Shown here: positions 11,722 to 21,536 of the stretch, piece by piece
How the letters are laid out: every line of letters begins with the position of its first letter
How positions within the stretch are numbered: the stretch's first letter is position 1
Assembly (NCBI GenBank): GCA_963210315.1
Contig: OY723267.1
Span: 1,674,001 to 1,738,000 of the forward strand
Reading direction: 5' to 3'
DNA length: 64,000 bases
DNA from: Rhynchopus euleeides
Taxonomy: Eukaryota; Euglenozoa; Diplonemea; Diplonemida; Diplonemidae
The notes under the pieces: model-generated
The model's input: the letters and a program-made list of their open reading frames with translations, nothing else
Told to the model about the DNA's origin: nothing
Databases searched by the model: none
Program-made: the position numbers and the translations under genes

Positions 11722-12289
11722 GCTAAGTTGGCATGATACGCGTTTCAGAGCACCTTTTTGGCGGGGGCGATACGTGATACGTATCCGATACGGCAACGGC
11801 GCTGATACGGCAGGCGTGCCCCTAAGCCCCTTTCTAGACACGTATCCGATACGGCGTCCGGATAGGGTGTACAGTGATCTCGTGCCTGGTCGGGCAGGTC
11901 GGGCAGCTGCCCCACCTATTTAATTTCAGTCCGAAACCTTGGGCGGGCAGGCCTGACCAGCCTGCTCTACCAGAATATTATTTCTGATTTGCCCCCGCCC
12001 CCTGGGCCCACTGGGGCCCAGGGAGCAGGGCGATTCCGAACTATTGTCCCAATGACCCACCGAATTTGGTCAGGTGCTTGACTGAAGTCAGCCTGAGAAC
12101 ATATGTTCACTACCGTGGCCTCCGGCGGCTGGGGGGCTCCGCCCCCCAGACCCCCTGAAAGGCAATCTGCTGGCTCCTGGGTATGGGGACCGAAAACACT
12201 GACCCCATGCAGTGATACGCGAGACGCGAATCGTGATACGTGATACGTATCTGATACGCGATACGTATCACGTATCACGCCAACTTAGC
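11722..12289. mobile_element. inverted-repeat element 1 of the CCTAGG chain, 568 bp
   Basis: Flanked by CCTAGG at 11716-11721 and 12290-12295. The terminal inverted repeats begin GCTAAGTTGGC and continue TGATACG, with one mismatch over 19 bp. Both arms are built from repeated GATACG and TACGTA words (11745-11870 and 12205-12280). There is no transposase. The interior holds one G/C hairpin repeat and a GGGCCCA-type palindrome near 12004-12020. A non-autonomous, MITE-like element. Confidence 0.85.
12109..12167 (-). repeat. G/C hairpin repeat (copy 3)
   Basis: Reverse-strand copy inside element 1, with the same hairpin core and the TACCGTGGCC edge. It is preceded on the + strand by CATATGTTCAC, similar to GATGCTCAC before the copies near 37977 and 38151. 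Confidence 0.9.
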
Positions 12290-12311
12290 CCTAGGGGGTA
12301 TCAAATGGGGG

Positions 12312-12522
12312 TGACAAACACGATTTTTCAAAAAACTGGCGCAGAGGCCCCAAAGCCCCCGTAAACCCTCCAAACCCCCCCAGATCGGTCCGGAAACCCA
12401 TCGAACCCCACTTTTCCACCATTCCGGGCACCTCAGGTGCCCGAATTGGGGTACCTAATTTTCGTGCCACCGTTTGGTACCACACAGTGTCACTGAGGGG
12501 GGGGTTAGGAAAGGGTACGCAC
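12312..12522 (+). repeat. left long terminal inverted repeat of the transposon
   Basis: Starts GACAAACACGATTTTTCAAA and ends near GGGTACGCAC. It matches the complement of 14716-14924 with only a few substitutions and small indels. It includes a GGGCACCTCAGGTGCCC palindrome near 12426-12442. Confidence 0.9.
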
Positions 12523-12543
12523 TAATACCACATTTCTGACGGG

Positions 12544-14661
12544 CTAGAACTCGTCATCAGGCGCCATGTAGGTGGCATCGATCAGGTCTTCGATGAGCTT
12601 TGGTTTGATTATGTACTTCCCTCCCTGTCGCACAGGCAGGTCGTGCTCAGCTGCTTTGTCCCGCAGTTCAGCCACAGAGAGCTTGGTGTACTCAGTCCGC
12701 AGCTGCTGCTTCATTGTGGTGCGATGTATCCTCAAGTGAACGTCCTCATCTGAGTTCAATTTCCTCTCCTTGTAGGATGAGTACGTCTCTTCGCTCGGCA
12801 CAAGCGGGACCCCAATCTCAAAGAGTGCCCTGCGGTTGTGTTTTCGCTGCGCAATGCTCGCAATCCTCTCTGGGTTGCAGCCGGGAAGATCCTCACTCAG
12901 CAAGCCGACTGTACCATGCGCTCCCTCAATGAAGTCGTTCGAGTGTGGAAGGTCTTTGGCAGCCTCTGGCGGGAGATCCGTGTCATGAGCCACAAAGCGA
13001 TCAAAAGTCTCGATCATGCGTGCCACTGATCCCCGAAGGCGGCTTGCGCATGTAGAGTCGAAGTGCTCCTGGGCTTGCTGCATGCCAAGGGGGTTGCGCC
13101 CTGCCGTCTCAAATATCCACTGTGGAAACTTGCTTTTCACACGCGAAAGAGTCACGAGCCACCCTCGGAGGGTCGGGTAGAGTTTGCGGGCTTCCGTGAC
13201 ATTCATCTCGCCACGCAATTTGCACCCTTTCAGCAGTACATACGTACTCTTGTACCAGGCAAAGCAGACCGCAGCAACCACCAACTCTGGCACAATGTCG
13301 TCACACAACAGCACACTGAGTGCGTTGCTTCCCGGAATGTACAGCTCGCGTCGCTCAACAGCCTTGGTCAATACATCCCGGTTGTGGAGCACTGCCGCGC
13401 AGGAACGGCATAGCCACCCATATTTGTTTCCCACCTGCCTTCCCAACGTAAACCCCTTTGGAATGCCTCCTTTTGTTGCGAAGAGTGTTGATACCATCTT
13501 GATTCCCGTCGATGTGGTGGCGTTCGTGCTTTTAGGACAGCAAGCGGTGTGAAGCGTCTCGATCGCAGCTTGGGTGGTGGTGTTGATATCAACCGATTCA
13601 ATGGTGTGCTTCCACTTGTGCGACGAGCACCCCGAAGGTATCAACCCTCCAAGGACACAGGCAGCTTTGGCCGTTGATTCGTGATCAGTCAGACACAGTG
13701 ATGGTTTTTGAAAGCCGGCCTCCGTCGCCGCCAGCAGAACACGCTGGATCTGGGGCACCTTGTCGATGGCACGGCTTCCCTCCCCGACGGAGCTGTCGGC
13801 CACGACTTGGAGCACCCTGCCGGTCTCAGGGCTTGCAGCAGAGAACGAGACCTGCGAGTACTTCACCCCTTGCTGCGAGCGCGCACCCGACGAGGTGTCC
13901 ATGCACGTCTGCACCTGCCCTCCTTTTTCACGAAGCTTCGTCAGGAACCGATCAGTACTCATTGGACCTGCCCACGCATCAGTGCGTTTGACTGTCGCCG
14001 CACTGATGTTGCGCCCCTTCCCACGAGTGCCAAGGATGCACTCCAGGATGTCGCTCAGAGCCTCGCCACAGCTCTTCGCGCCGATCCCCCACCCTCGCAG
14101 CACTGTCAGCGCCGTTGCCACACCGGCGCTGTAGCCCCCCTCCTTGTTGTAGAGGGAGGTCGGTGTCACAAGACACCGCTGTCGCAAGCGCTTATATTTG
14201 GCGTGTAATCGTCTATACGCGCTTGCGGAGTACACTCCCGGACTCGAGGTTTTCGGAGTCGTAGCGTCCTCGGGGTCGCTGTCGCTGTCGCTGTCGCTTT
14301 GATTGACACTGCCACTGTCACAGTCGCTGTCGCTGTCGCTGTCTTCATCGGTTGTATTCTCCACTGGCCCCTCACCCGCGCTCGCGCCCTTTGCCATCGG
14401 GCGAACTGTGTGATCGCAGTTCACACACCACCGGAACTCTCGTTTCCCTTCGCACTGCACCCGCGTCTTCCGCGCACCGATCCGCGAAAGGGCCTTTAAA
14501 AAGGCCTCCTTCGTGGGGGCCCCGCGCGTGCGCCTGAGTATGCGCGCCCGCTGCGCGTTCAAATCGCACCACCGTGCCCCACACAGCTCCACGGGCAGCT
14601 GGCCGACGAACTTCCTCGCCGCGGCGATGGCGTTCGCACTCCGAGCAACCGTGCGGCCCAT
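12544..14661 (-). CDS. transposase-like protein, DDE/(C/D)(2)H type with SAP-like C terminus
   Basis: A 705-residue nuclear protein expected to cut and rejoin the element's ends. Positions count from the ATG at 14659-14661. An N-terminal Cys-containing region has C27 and C32, then C70, C79 and C82 with H84, possibly zinc-binding. An Asp/Ser-rich linker spans about 105-130. Candidate catalytic residues are D255 in CMDTS, D326 in LTDHES, and E579 in NDFIEGAHG. C345-x2-H348 follows the second Asp, and a long insert precedes the Glu, as in transposases with the C(2)H motif (hAT, Mutator-like, P, KDZ). A SAP-like helix pair is near 661-696 (LSVAELRDKA to LIEDLID). The frame extends 34 codons upstream into the inverted repeat, but those residues look non-coding, so the inner ATG is preferred. 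I see no internal stop. The exact superfamily is not certain. Confidence 0.75.
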   Translation of the reverse strand: MGRTVARSANAIAAARKFVGQLPVELCGARWCDLNAQRARILRRTRGAPTKEAFLKALSRIGARKTRVQCEGKREFRWCVNCDHTVRPMAKGASAGEGPVENTTDEDSDSDSDCDSGSVNQSDSDSDSDPEDATTPKTSSPGVYSASAYRRLHAKYKRLRQRCLVTPTSLYNKEGGYSAGVATALTVLRGWGIGAKSCGEALSDILECILGTRGKGRNISAATVKRTDAWAGPMSTDRFLTKLREKGGQVQTCMDTSSGARSQQGVKYSQVSFSAASPETGRVLQVVADSSVGEGSRAIDKVPQIQRVLLAATEAGFQKPSLCLTDHESTAKAACVLGGLIPSGCSSHKWKHTIESVDINTTTQAAIETLHTACCPKSTNATTSTGIKMVSTLFATKGGIPKGFTLGRQVGNKYGWLCRSCAAVLHNRDVLTKAVERRELYIPGSNALSVLLCDDIVPELVVAAVCFAWYKSTYVLLKGCKLRGEMNVTEARKLYPTLRGWLVTLSRVKSKFPQWIFETAGRNPLGMQQAQEHFDSTCASRLRGSVARMIETFDRFVAHDTDLPPEAAKDLPHSNDFIEGAHGTVGLLSEDLPGCNPERIASIAQRKHNRRALFEIGVPLVPSEETYSSYKERKLNSDEDVHLRIHRTTMKQQLRTEYTKLSVAELRDKAAEHDLPVRQGGKYIIKPKLIEDLIDATYMAPDDEF

Positions 14662-14715
14662 TCTTGTGTTTGTGCGGTATTCACAGCACTCTGCAGATGA
14701 TTGTGGGTGTCTGTG

Positions 14716-14924
14716 GTGCGTATCCTTTCCTAACCCCCCCTCAGTGACACTGTGTGGTACCAAACGGTGGCACGAAAATTAGGTACCCCAATTCGGGCAC
14801 CTGAGGTGCCCGGAATGGTGGAAAAGTGGGGTTCGATGGGTTTCCGGACCGATCTGGGGGGGTTTGGAGGGTTTACGGGGGCTTTGGGGCCTCCGCGCCG
14901 GTTTTTTGAAAAATCGTGTTTGTC
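14716..14924 (-). repeat. right long terminal inverted repeat of the transposon
   Basis: Complement of 12312-12522. The frame of the transposase gene starts within it, so the promoter may lie in this repeat. Confidence 0.9.
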
Positions 14925-14968
14925 CACGTAAAAGGGTGGCATTTGACCCCCCCTACCCCCCCCCTAGG

Positions 14969-15402
14969 GCAGTGGTGGCTGCGTACGCGTACGCAGCGTG
15001 ATTTTCAAAAAGTGCGTACGGCGTACGCGTACGCGTACGGCGCTGCGTACGGCAGTCTATGGAGCACAGGAGACGGCCATGGCCGCACACCAAATCCAAC
15101 AGTCGAACTCAGGTGTACCAGGGGCAGCCTTCGAGCCTTCCAGTCGGAAGTGGTACCTTTTGCAGTATGATTGCGGGTGTACTTGCAGGTGTTGCGAGTT
15201 ATTCGCCACGTGCGCGGCAAGGAACCATCTGTGAAAGGCAAGATCAAAGGCCAGGGCCCAGCCACCCGCTGGGTGGCCTACTGTGTGCTGAGAGACCTGG
15301 AATACCAGCCGTACGCAAAATCTGCGTACGCGTACGCAGCGCGATTTTCAGAAAGTGCGTACGGCGTACGCGTACCGTACGGCCGTACGCTGCCACCACT
15401 GC
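14969..15402. mobile_element. inverted-repeat element 3 of the CCTAGG chain, 434 bp
   Basis: Flanked by CCTAGG at 14963-14968 and 15403-15408. The ends are GCAGTGGTGGC in inverted orientation, followed by arms made of repeated GCGTACG/CGTACGC words (14980-15055 and 15310-15390). The central 240 bp are not repetitive and have locally protein-like frames (for example Cys-rich at 15140-15230), perhaps a captured fragment; I do not recognise it. Confidence 0.87.
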
Positions 15403-15408
15403 CCTAGG

Positions 15409-16585
15409 CATACTTGTACCCCCATATGGGGAAGGCCAAAAATATGGGGAAAATATGGGGGGAATATGGGGAGTTTTTCAAGTCCTGTTCCCCCATATTT
15501 CCCCCATATGGGGGATATATGGGGGAAAACCCAGGGGTTCCTCAGGTGGAAGCAGTCGGCAAACAGTTCTCTTCGTTCTGCTTTTCACAGGGTGTGAAGT
15601 CAGCCACTGACAGGGGACGTCTAGCACCTTGCAGTGCCATCTCACCTCGTCGCTTTCTGCAGAGAGGAACCGCCCGGCTGAAGTGCTCGAGTCAGACCAC
15701 AAAAGGTGCTGTGAGAGTGCCGACCGCCACTTTCTTCAAGTCTGAGTAGCGGTCATCAGAGCATGCTGACCAGTAGTCCTGTCTTTGCTGGCAGAACAGT
15801 TGCGTCCTGCAGCCAGTCCTTGTACTGGCCTTCACAGGTCTCATTCCACCCGGCAGATGCAGCTTGAACATGTCAAGCTGCCTGGTGACGAGCGTCGACT
15901 CCGACTTTCGGCGCTCGGAGCGGTCAAAAGCGGCGGAAGCGCCTGACACCCCAGAATGCACTGCTTGTGAATTCCCTTGTCTAATTAAGGATCCCAGGGG
16001 GCAGCTCGCAATCGCAAACACACCAGAGGAGGAGGACAGCGAGTGTGAGAGTGACGTGCCGGACAGGACTTCAAAACACAGGAGTGTGTGTTGTGAGGAG
16101 CTGTTAACCCTGAACGCGCGATGTGTGTCTGTGCGTATGTGTCCACCACCGCTGCCGCTGTCACTGCGGTGCCCCGCCAAACCGGGAAGCGTTCGCTCTC
16201 CGCTGCCGCTGTATCGGCGCAGGAGAGGAACAGGAGGTCGGTGCGACCCACCTGGGGGATCTTCCAGGGGGGGCCAGACCTGGCCACACCTGAACGAGCG
16301 CGCACCTCCCCAGGATCGGACTCCTGGAGGATCCCAACAAGGCATGAGGCCGGTTTCGACGCGCACTTCGTGTGTGTCTGTGCCTGAGTGGTTTGATGTT
16401 CTCCCGTTGCAGCACGAATACCCCCATATCCCCCCATATGGGCCCCATATTTCCCCCATATTCCCCCATATTTTACCGGGTTTTCCCCATATTTTCAGCC
16501 TTTTTCCCCATATGGGGGCGGGGTTTTGAGACCCCCCATATTTCCCCCAAATTTAGGGGGTTCCCCATATGGGGGGACAAGTATG
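15409..16585. mobile_element. inverted-repeat element 4 of the CCTAGG chain, 1177 bp
   Basis: Flanked by CCTAGG at 15403-15408 and 16586-16591. The ends are CATACTTGT inverted, followed by CCCCCATATGGGG. Both arms (15420-15535 and 16418-16575) consist largely of ATATGGGG/CCCCATAT words. The interior 15540-16410 has overlapping frames on both strands. One + frame from 15864 includes a short Cys cluster and an acidic stretch (TPEEEDSECESD) but has no recognised domain. Non-autonomous as far as visible. Confidence 0.85.
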
Positions 16586-16591
16586 CCTAGG

Positions 16592-18717
16592 GGGGGTCAT
16601 ACACGACGCGGTCTCCACCTTTCCGGGTACCCGGATCCGGGTACCCGGGAGGTCCCGGTTACCGGCCCGGGTACCCGGCGGATACCCGGGTACCCGGGCC
16701 GGATACCCAGCCGGGTACCCGGGTAGCCGCTCACCCACGACGGGAGGAAAAAAGAGTGAACGGGCAGCATGCCGTTCCTCTTTTTCCCCCCGTGAGGGTG
16801 GGCCCCCCCCTGCCAGGCAAGGTGAAAAAATGAAGAAACGGGCAGCATGCCGTTCTACATTTTTCCTTGCAAGGCAGGGAGGGCGCCCCCCATGCCAGAC
16901 AGCAGCCACCCCTGGAGGGGCAACAACTGACGGGCATGGGGGAACGAGGTGGGTCTGGACCCGACACCGCCACCACACGCGCAGTGCACCTTTCGGATAC
17001 ACTGTCGTGAGTGGGGTGTGGGCAGTTCCCCTATCCTGTGAGCTCCTTTCGGACGAAGAGATGCAGCGGTTATCTGCAACCTTCGTCCTGGACTTGCCTC
17101 GGGGGGAACGCCACGGTTTACCGCGGGTCCCGACGAGGGCACTCAGGCAGGATCTTCACGCCACCCCGCACCGAGGTCCCTTCTCACGCGGCGTGTCTCC
17201 CAGGTTCATGGCGGCGTCATCAGGTCAGGCTTTGTAGTCTCTACACCATCAGTAGTAAGGGAAATCCTAAAACCATACATGAAATCCACCTTTTGGGCCG
17301 CTGGTGTACGAGGCTTGTTCCTCCAATTGAATCATGTTTGCTGTGTCAGGCAATATCAATACAGCCGCTGAAAGAAGTCGAGGTGTTGTGGATCTGCTGC
17401 TCACAGGAAGGATTCAGGGTGGATCACAAGACTGACCACCCTCTTTCCTTTGTCAAGTACCCTGTAAAGCATCAGAACACCAAGTATCTTTCAACACTAC
17501 ATGTTCAAAGAGAGGAATCAGTGGAATCGGAAGGGGTCACCTACCACACGGACACAGTTCCCGCGACTAATAAATGCCGAGAGTTCCGGTGTCCGACCAC
17601 CTGGTATTACTTGGCTCCATCCACCCAGTCATTACGAGGGGGCGTCCCTTGAAGCCAGTTCCGCAGAACTCAGACCCCCTTAAAACCAATGTCCTGTGTA
17701 GACAACTACTTAGCCTGCCTGATGACGACACCAATTCGCTGGGAGAGACGCCGCGGTCCAGGACCCCAATGGGGATGACGTGGCATTGTTTGACCGGATC
17801 GGTTGTGTAAGTGTGTAGCCCCCTCCGCCCTCTGTCCCTCCCCCCAGGGTGGTGTGTGGAGGCGAGAAGCGCAAACAGCAGCAATGCAGGCATAGCAAAA
17901 AGTGGATCCCTGCAGGTAGACCCTCGGGGTACATCCCTATCATCGGGTCACCTGAAATTTCCCAATTTGAAAATCTGCAACAAGGCAACACGGGATGGGA
18001 TGGGGCACATGACCTGCACAGGGGTGGGGGGCAGAGGGCAGGGGGTGGGGTTGTGGTTGGGGTCATGGCATTTGATTACTTGAGCTTTATTGCTCGAATT
18101 TCGCACAAGAAACCTCCTCACTTGGCCGATTCTCTCCCACAACAAGGTCCGGCTTCCACAACTCGGATTTGGAGTTTTGTAAGCCGGAGCAAACCTCATT
18201 TGCTTGATTTTTGGGGTCACATGAGTGAGAATTCGGGGCGAAACGTCGCGATTTTCTCACGACTGCCTTCGAAAATGGACAGTTCCAGACCACCAGGACC
18301 CGATTATGGGCCCAGACAAGTTTGGGTCAATAGTTTGGGCGAAATTTCGCCAAGGCCAAAAAACAGCCATTTTCCGGTTAACGCGTTTTAGGGCCCAAAA
18401 TAGGCTCAAAACTCAAAAATTCCTTCGAAATCGGGCTCAAACGTCCAAAATAGGACCCCCCCGAAAAAAAAATTTGAAAAGGGTCCCCCTATACACTCTG
18501 GGTTATGGACAATAATTCACGGGTTCCCGGGCCGGGTACCCGGGCGGGTACCCGGATCCGGGTACCCGGCCGGATACCGGGATCCGGGTACCCGGATCCC
18601 GGTATCCGGTGGTATCCGGGGGGTACCCCCGGGTACCCGGCGGACCACCCGGCCGGGTACCCGGAGGCGGGAACCCGGGTACCCGCCGGGAGGTGAAGAC
18701 CGCGTCGTGTAAGCCCG
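16592..18717. mobile_element. inverted-repeat element 5, about 2.1 kb, GGTACC-word arms
   Basis: Inverted repeats of 21 bp with one mismatch start TACACGACGCGGTCT at 16600-16620 and end at 18691-18711. Inside them both arms (16622-16730 and 18515-18685) are dense in CCGGGTACCCGG and GGATCC words. Its left edge abuts the last CCTAGG of the chain, but no CCTAGG is found at the right edge, so its target duplication is unresolved. Two imperfect 80-bp repeats with a GGGCAGCATGCCGTTC core lie at about 16745-16830 and 16830-16905. The middle has no recognised protein; a 213-codon + frame at 17011-17652 lacks clear motifs. Confidence 0.7.
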
Positions 18718-19840
18718 TACAAAACCACATTTTTCAACATACCATCAGAACCGCCCTAATACCTGATCTGACCCGAAAATCCGACCCATACCCCCCCGGA
18801 AACCGTCTGGAGCCCACTTGTGACACCTGATGCGCACTTTTGTGATGATTTTTTGGGGTCCTAAAAAATGTACCTCAGTTTCGTACCTTGCCTTTGTACC
18901 TGAACCACTCCCGACCGCAGTATTTCGTTCTTTGCAAGGAAAGGGTATCACTACGCTCACCCAGCACGCCGAGCAACACATGCCGTGTGCCTAGGGCCTC
19001 GCAGAGGTGTCAGATGCTGCTGCAGAGGGGTACCTTGCTCGAAAGACGCTCGCCAAACGGGAGATGTGCGGGGTCCCGGCAGAGAGCGTTGTGGCAGACC
19101 TGCGTCAGAAGAAAACGGCACACGACATCCGTGAGGCGACATTATTTCTTATTTTTTCTCATTTTTTTTCACCGACTTTTCCATACCCCCAATATTGCGT
19201 CAACCCAGCCCTTTTTTTTCTTGATTTTCTTTTCTTCTTCTCCCCTTTGCCCAGCTCTGGGAACTCCATGTGTGTCGCTGTTTCGCGGGTAGTTCCGCGA
19301 AACAGGTTTCACACGACAGAAGCGCAGGCAAAGACGTGCATGACAACATTCTGACAGACCCGTCCACCAGCTGTTGACCGATGAACTATCGCCTTGGTAC
19401 AGGCCTGCGTTCTCACTAACCCAATAACCAATCCTTTGGGGCTGCTTTTCTTTATGCAGCCCTTTATTTTGCTGGACGGGTCGTTTGTTTTACTTTTCTC
19501 CTTCCGCATAACAATGAACAAACGTGTCTATGGTTCGTAGCGCCAGAACGAAAAATAGGGGGTCACCTCCCACCCACCCCACCCACCCGTCCCCGGTGGG
19601 GGTGGTATAATCAGCGCATCCAGAGCACTATGCTTGCTTTCTGACTGGCAGGCTCGATGCAGCTGCGCCGTCAACGTGTGCTCAGCGGTTTTTTTGGAAG
19701 AGCAATCTATCATTTTCGCACTAACAAAGCCTCGTTGCACCGTTCCGTAATATCCTGCACAGGGTCACCGTTCTCCGCAAGCAACTCTTCGTCAGCAGGC
19801 AGAGGCAAATGCAACCCCCCCCCCCCCACACACACACACC
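18718..19840. other. intergenic DNA between elements
   Basis: No convincing gene. There is a solitary CCTAGG at 18990-18995, two hairpins (19280-19303 and around 19436-19460) and a C run with CA repeats at 19815-19840. Confidence 0.55.
19280..19303. repeat. perfect hairpin, 9-bp stem
   Basis: GTTTCGCGG pairs with CCGCGAAAC across the 6-nt loop GTAGTT. Isolated, with no flanking gene. About 135 bases further on, GGGCTGC and GCAGCCC flank a T-rich loop and are followed by TTTATTTT, a second small hairpin. Confidence 0.7.
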
Positions 19841-20657
19841 CACGGTGGGATCTTGTAAATTTTACATGTATAACTACAAGTATATACATGTATTATACAT
19901 GTATAATACATGTATATGCCTGAAATATACATGTAAAATACATGTATATCAAGTAAAAATACAAGTATAATACTTGCATGTCAACTATTATACATGTATT
20001 TTTACTTGATATACATGTATTTTACATGTATAATACTTGTCATGCAAGTATTATACATGTAAAATACTTGCATGACAAGTAAAATACATGTATAATACTT
20101 GCATGACAAGTAAAATACTTGCATGCAAGTAAAATACATGTATTTTACTTGCATGCAAGTATTTTACTTGTCATGCAAGTATTATACATGTATTTTACTT
20201 GTCATGCAAGTATTTTACATGTATAATACTTGCATGACAAGTATTATACATGTAAAATACATGTAAATGCCTGAAATATACATGTAAAATACATGTATAT
20301 CAAGTAAAAATACATGTATAATAGTTGACATGCAAGTATTATACATGTATTTTACTTGTCATGCAAGTATTTTACATGTATAATACTTGCATGACAAGTA
20401 TTATACATGTAAAATACATGTAAATGCCTGAAATATACATGTAAAATACATGTATATCAAGTAAAAATACATGTATAATAGTTGACATGCAAGTATTATA
20501 CTTGTATTTTTACTTGATATACATGTATTTTACATGTATATTTCAGGCATATACATGTATTATACATGTATAATAGTTGACATGCAAGTATTATACATGT
20601 ATAATACATGTATTATACTTGTAGTTATACATGTAAAATTTACAAGATCCCACCGTG
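19841..20657. mobile_element. AT-rich palindromic element, 817 bp, ACATGT-word family
   Basis: The ends CACGGTGGGATCTTGTAAAT are perfectly inverted for about 44 bp. Nearly everything between is assembled from TACATGTA, TACTTGCATG, ACAAGTA and ATGCCTGAAATATA words in both orientations. A block of about 157 bp is directly repeated around 20210-20520 (ATGCCTGAAATATA at 20266 and 20423). The two arms are collinear except for one inserted block, so a transcript or single strand would fold back over almost its whole length. There is no coding capacity. Flanks are CA/CCACAC-rich, so a target duplication cannot be judged. Confidence 0.85.
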
Positions 20658-21262
20658 CCACACCCCACACCCCACCCCACCCCACCCTTGCAAAAAAATG
20701 CTGTAGATTCGCTTGGGTGTTTGTCTCTGTGTTTGCCGCCGTCCCCCCGCACCCCCCCCCCCTCTACGCCCTTTTCCCTTTTCTTGCTCAGAAGCCAAAG
20801 ACGCCAAAAAAAAGCAAAAGTGGGCGACAGGGGGGTGCAATGATGTTGTTGCCCTGCCAGAAGGTTCCTCCTTGCTAGTCCCCACCCCGCCCTGTTAATA
20901 TCGCAGGGCGGGCCAACGCCACAACGGCATGGGGCAAGTATGCCTGGGACTTTGGCCTTTTTGGGCCCAAAAAGGGGTCGGGATTCCACTTTTTCTCCAA
21001 GGGTTTTTTAGGGGGGGGAAATGGCGCGCAATCCCTCGCGGGCAAGAAAATCCCCCCATCCCCACCACACAACCAGTGTGAGTGTGGTGTGTGGGTATTG
21101 GACGCCCTGTGTGATGAGAGATAGTGGCAACACAACAGCAGCATGCCAGGCAAGGGGAGCCAAAATGGGTTTTCGGGGCGTTATTGCAACGACCCCTTCC
21201 TATGCCCCAGTGGCACAAGCTCAAGGATTTGGTTGCTCGACATGCAGGGCTGCACACGCTAT

Positions 21263-21314
21263 ACAGGGGGGTCTGGGGGGCGGAGCCCCCCAGCCGCCGG
21301 AGGCCACGGTAGTG
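21263..21314 (+). repeat. G/C hairpin repeat (copy 4)
   Basis: Hairpin core plus CCACGGTAGTGA. A 170-bp spacer to copy 5 contains GTGTGAGTTGGCTGCGTCC and CCTGAGGCTACTG. The same spacer occurs, reversed, between the copies at 37977 and 38151. Confidence 0.9.
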
Positions 21315-21484
21315 AGTATCTGTTCCTTGCGCCGTAGTGGGAGCGCGTGGGAGTTGCGGGCGTACAGTTTCTGTGTGAGTTGGCTGCGTCCTCCTGAGGC
21401 TACTGAGAGTGGTCTGGGTCCCATTCGCTGATGTGAACCCAAAGGACTTGGCTACAAGACAGGCACACGCTCCAGCCTAGTGGT

Positions 21485-21536
21485 ACAGGGGGTCTGGGGG
21501 GCGGAGCCCCCCAGCCGCCGGAGGCCACGGTAGTGA
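21485..21536 (+). repeat. G/C hairpin repeat (copy 5)
   Basis: Same core, with AAGGACTTGGCTACAAGAC and GGCACACGC about 20-45 nt upstream. The repeat unit is thus longer than the hairpin, about 95 bp. Together with copy 4 it forms a dimeric repeat. Confidence 0.9.

Larger units (their letters stand above)
12296..14962 (-). mobile_element. DNA transposon with transposase-like gene, 2.67 kb, element 2 of the CCTAGG chain
   Basis: CCTAGG flanks it at 12290-12295 and 14963-14968. About 210-bp inverted repeats (12312-12522 and 14716-14924) are nearly identical over their whole length. Outside them each end has a short G/C-run region containing TCAAATG. One gene on the minus strand fills the interior, with the end of its frame next to the left repeat. 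The element looks structurally complete and is the only one in the chain with coding capacity. The 6-bp palindromic target duplication is unusual: hAT elements give 8 bp, Mutator-like elements 9-11, piggyBac TTAA. Confidence 0.85.

Noticed and set aside
14662-14763. 34-codon N-terminal extension of the transposase into the inverted repeat
   Set aside because: The extension is dictated by terminal-repeat sequence and does not look like protein; the ATG at 14661 is a better start.
17011-17652. 213-codon gene inside the GGTACC-word element
   Set aside because: No motif, uneven composition and overlapping frames; could be chance.
19841-20657. Replication origin or telomere
   Set aside because: No telomere-type tandem repeat; perfect inverted ends and modular arms fit a mobile element better.
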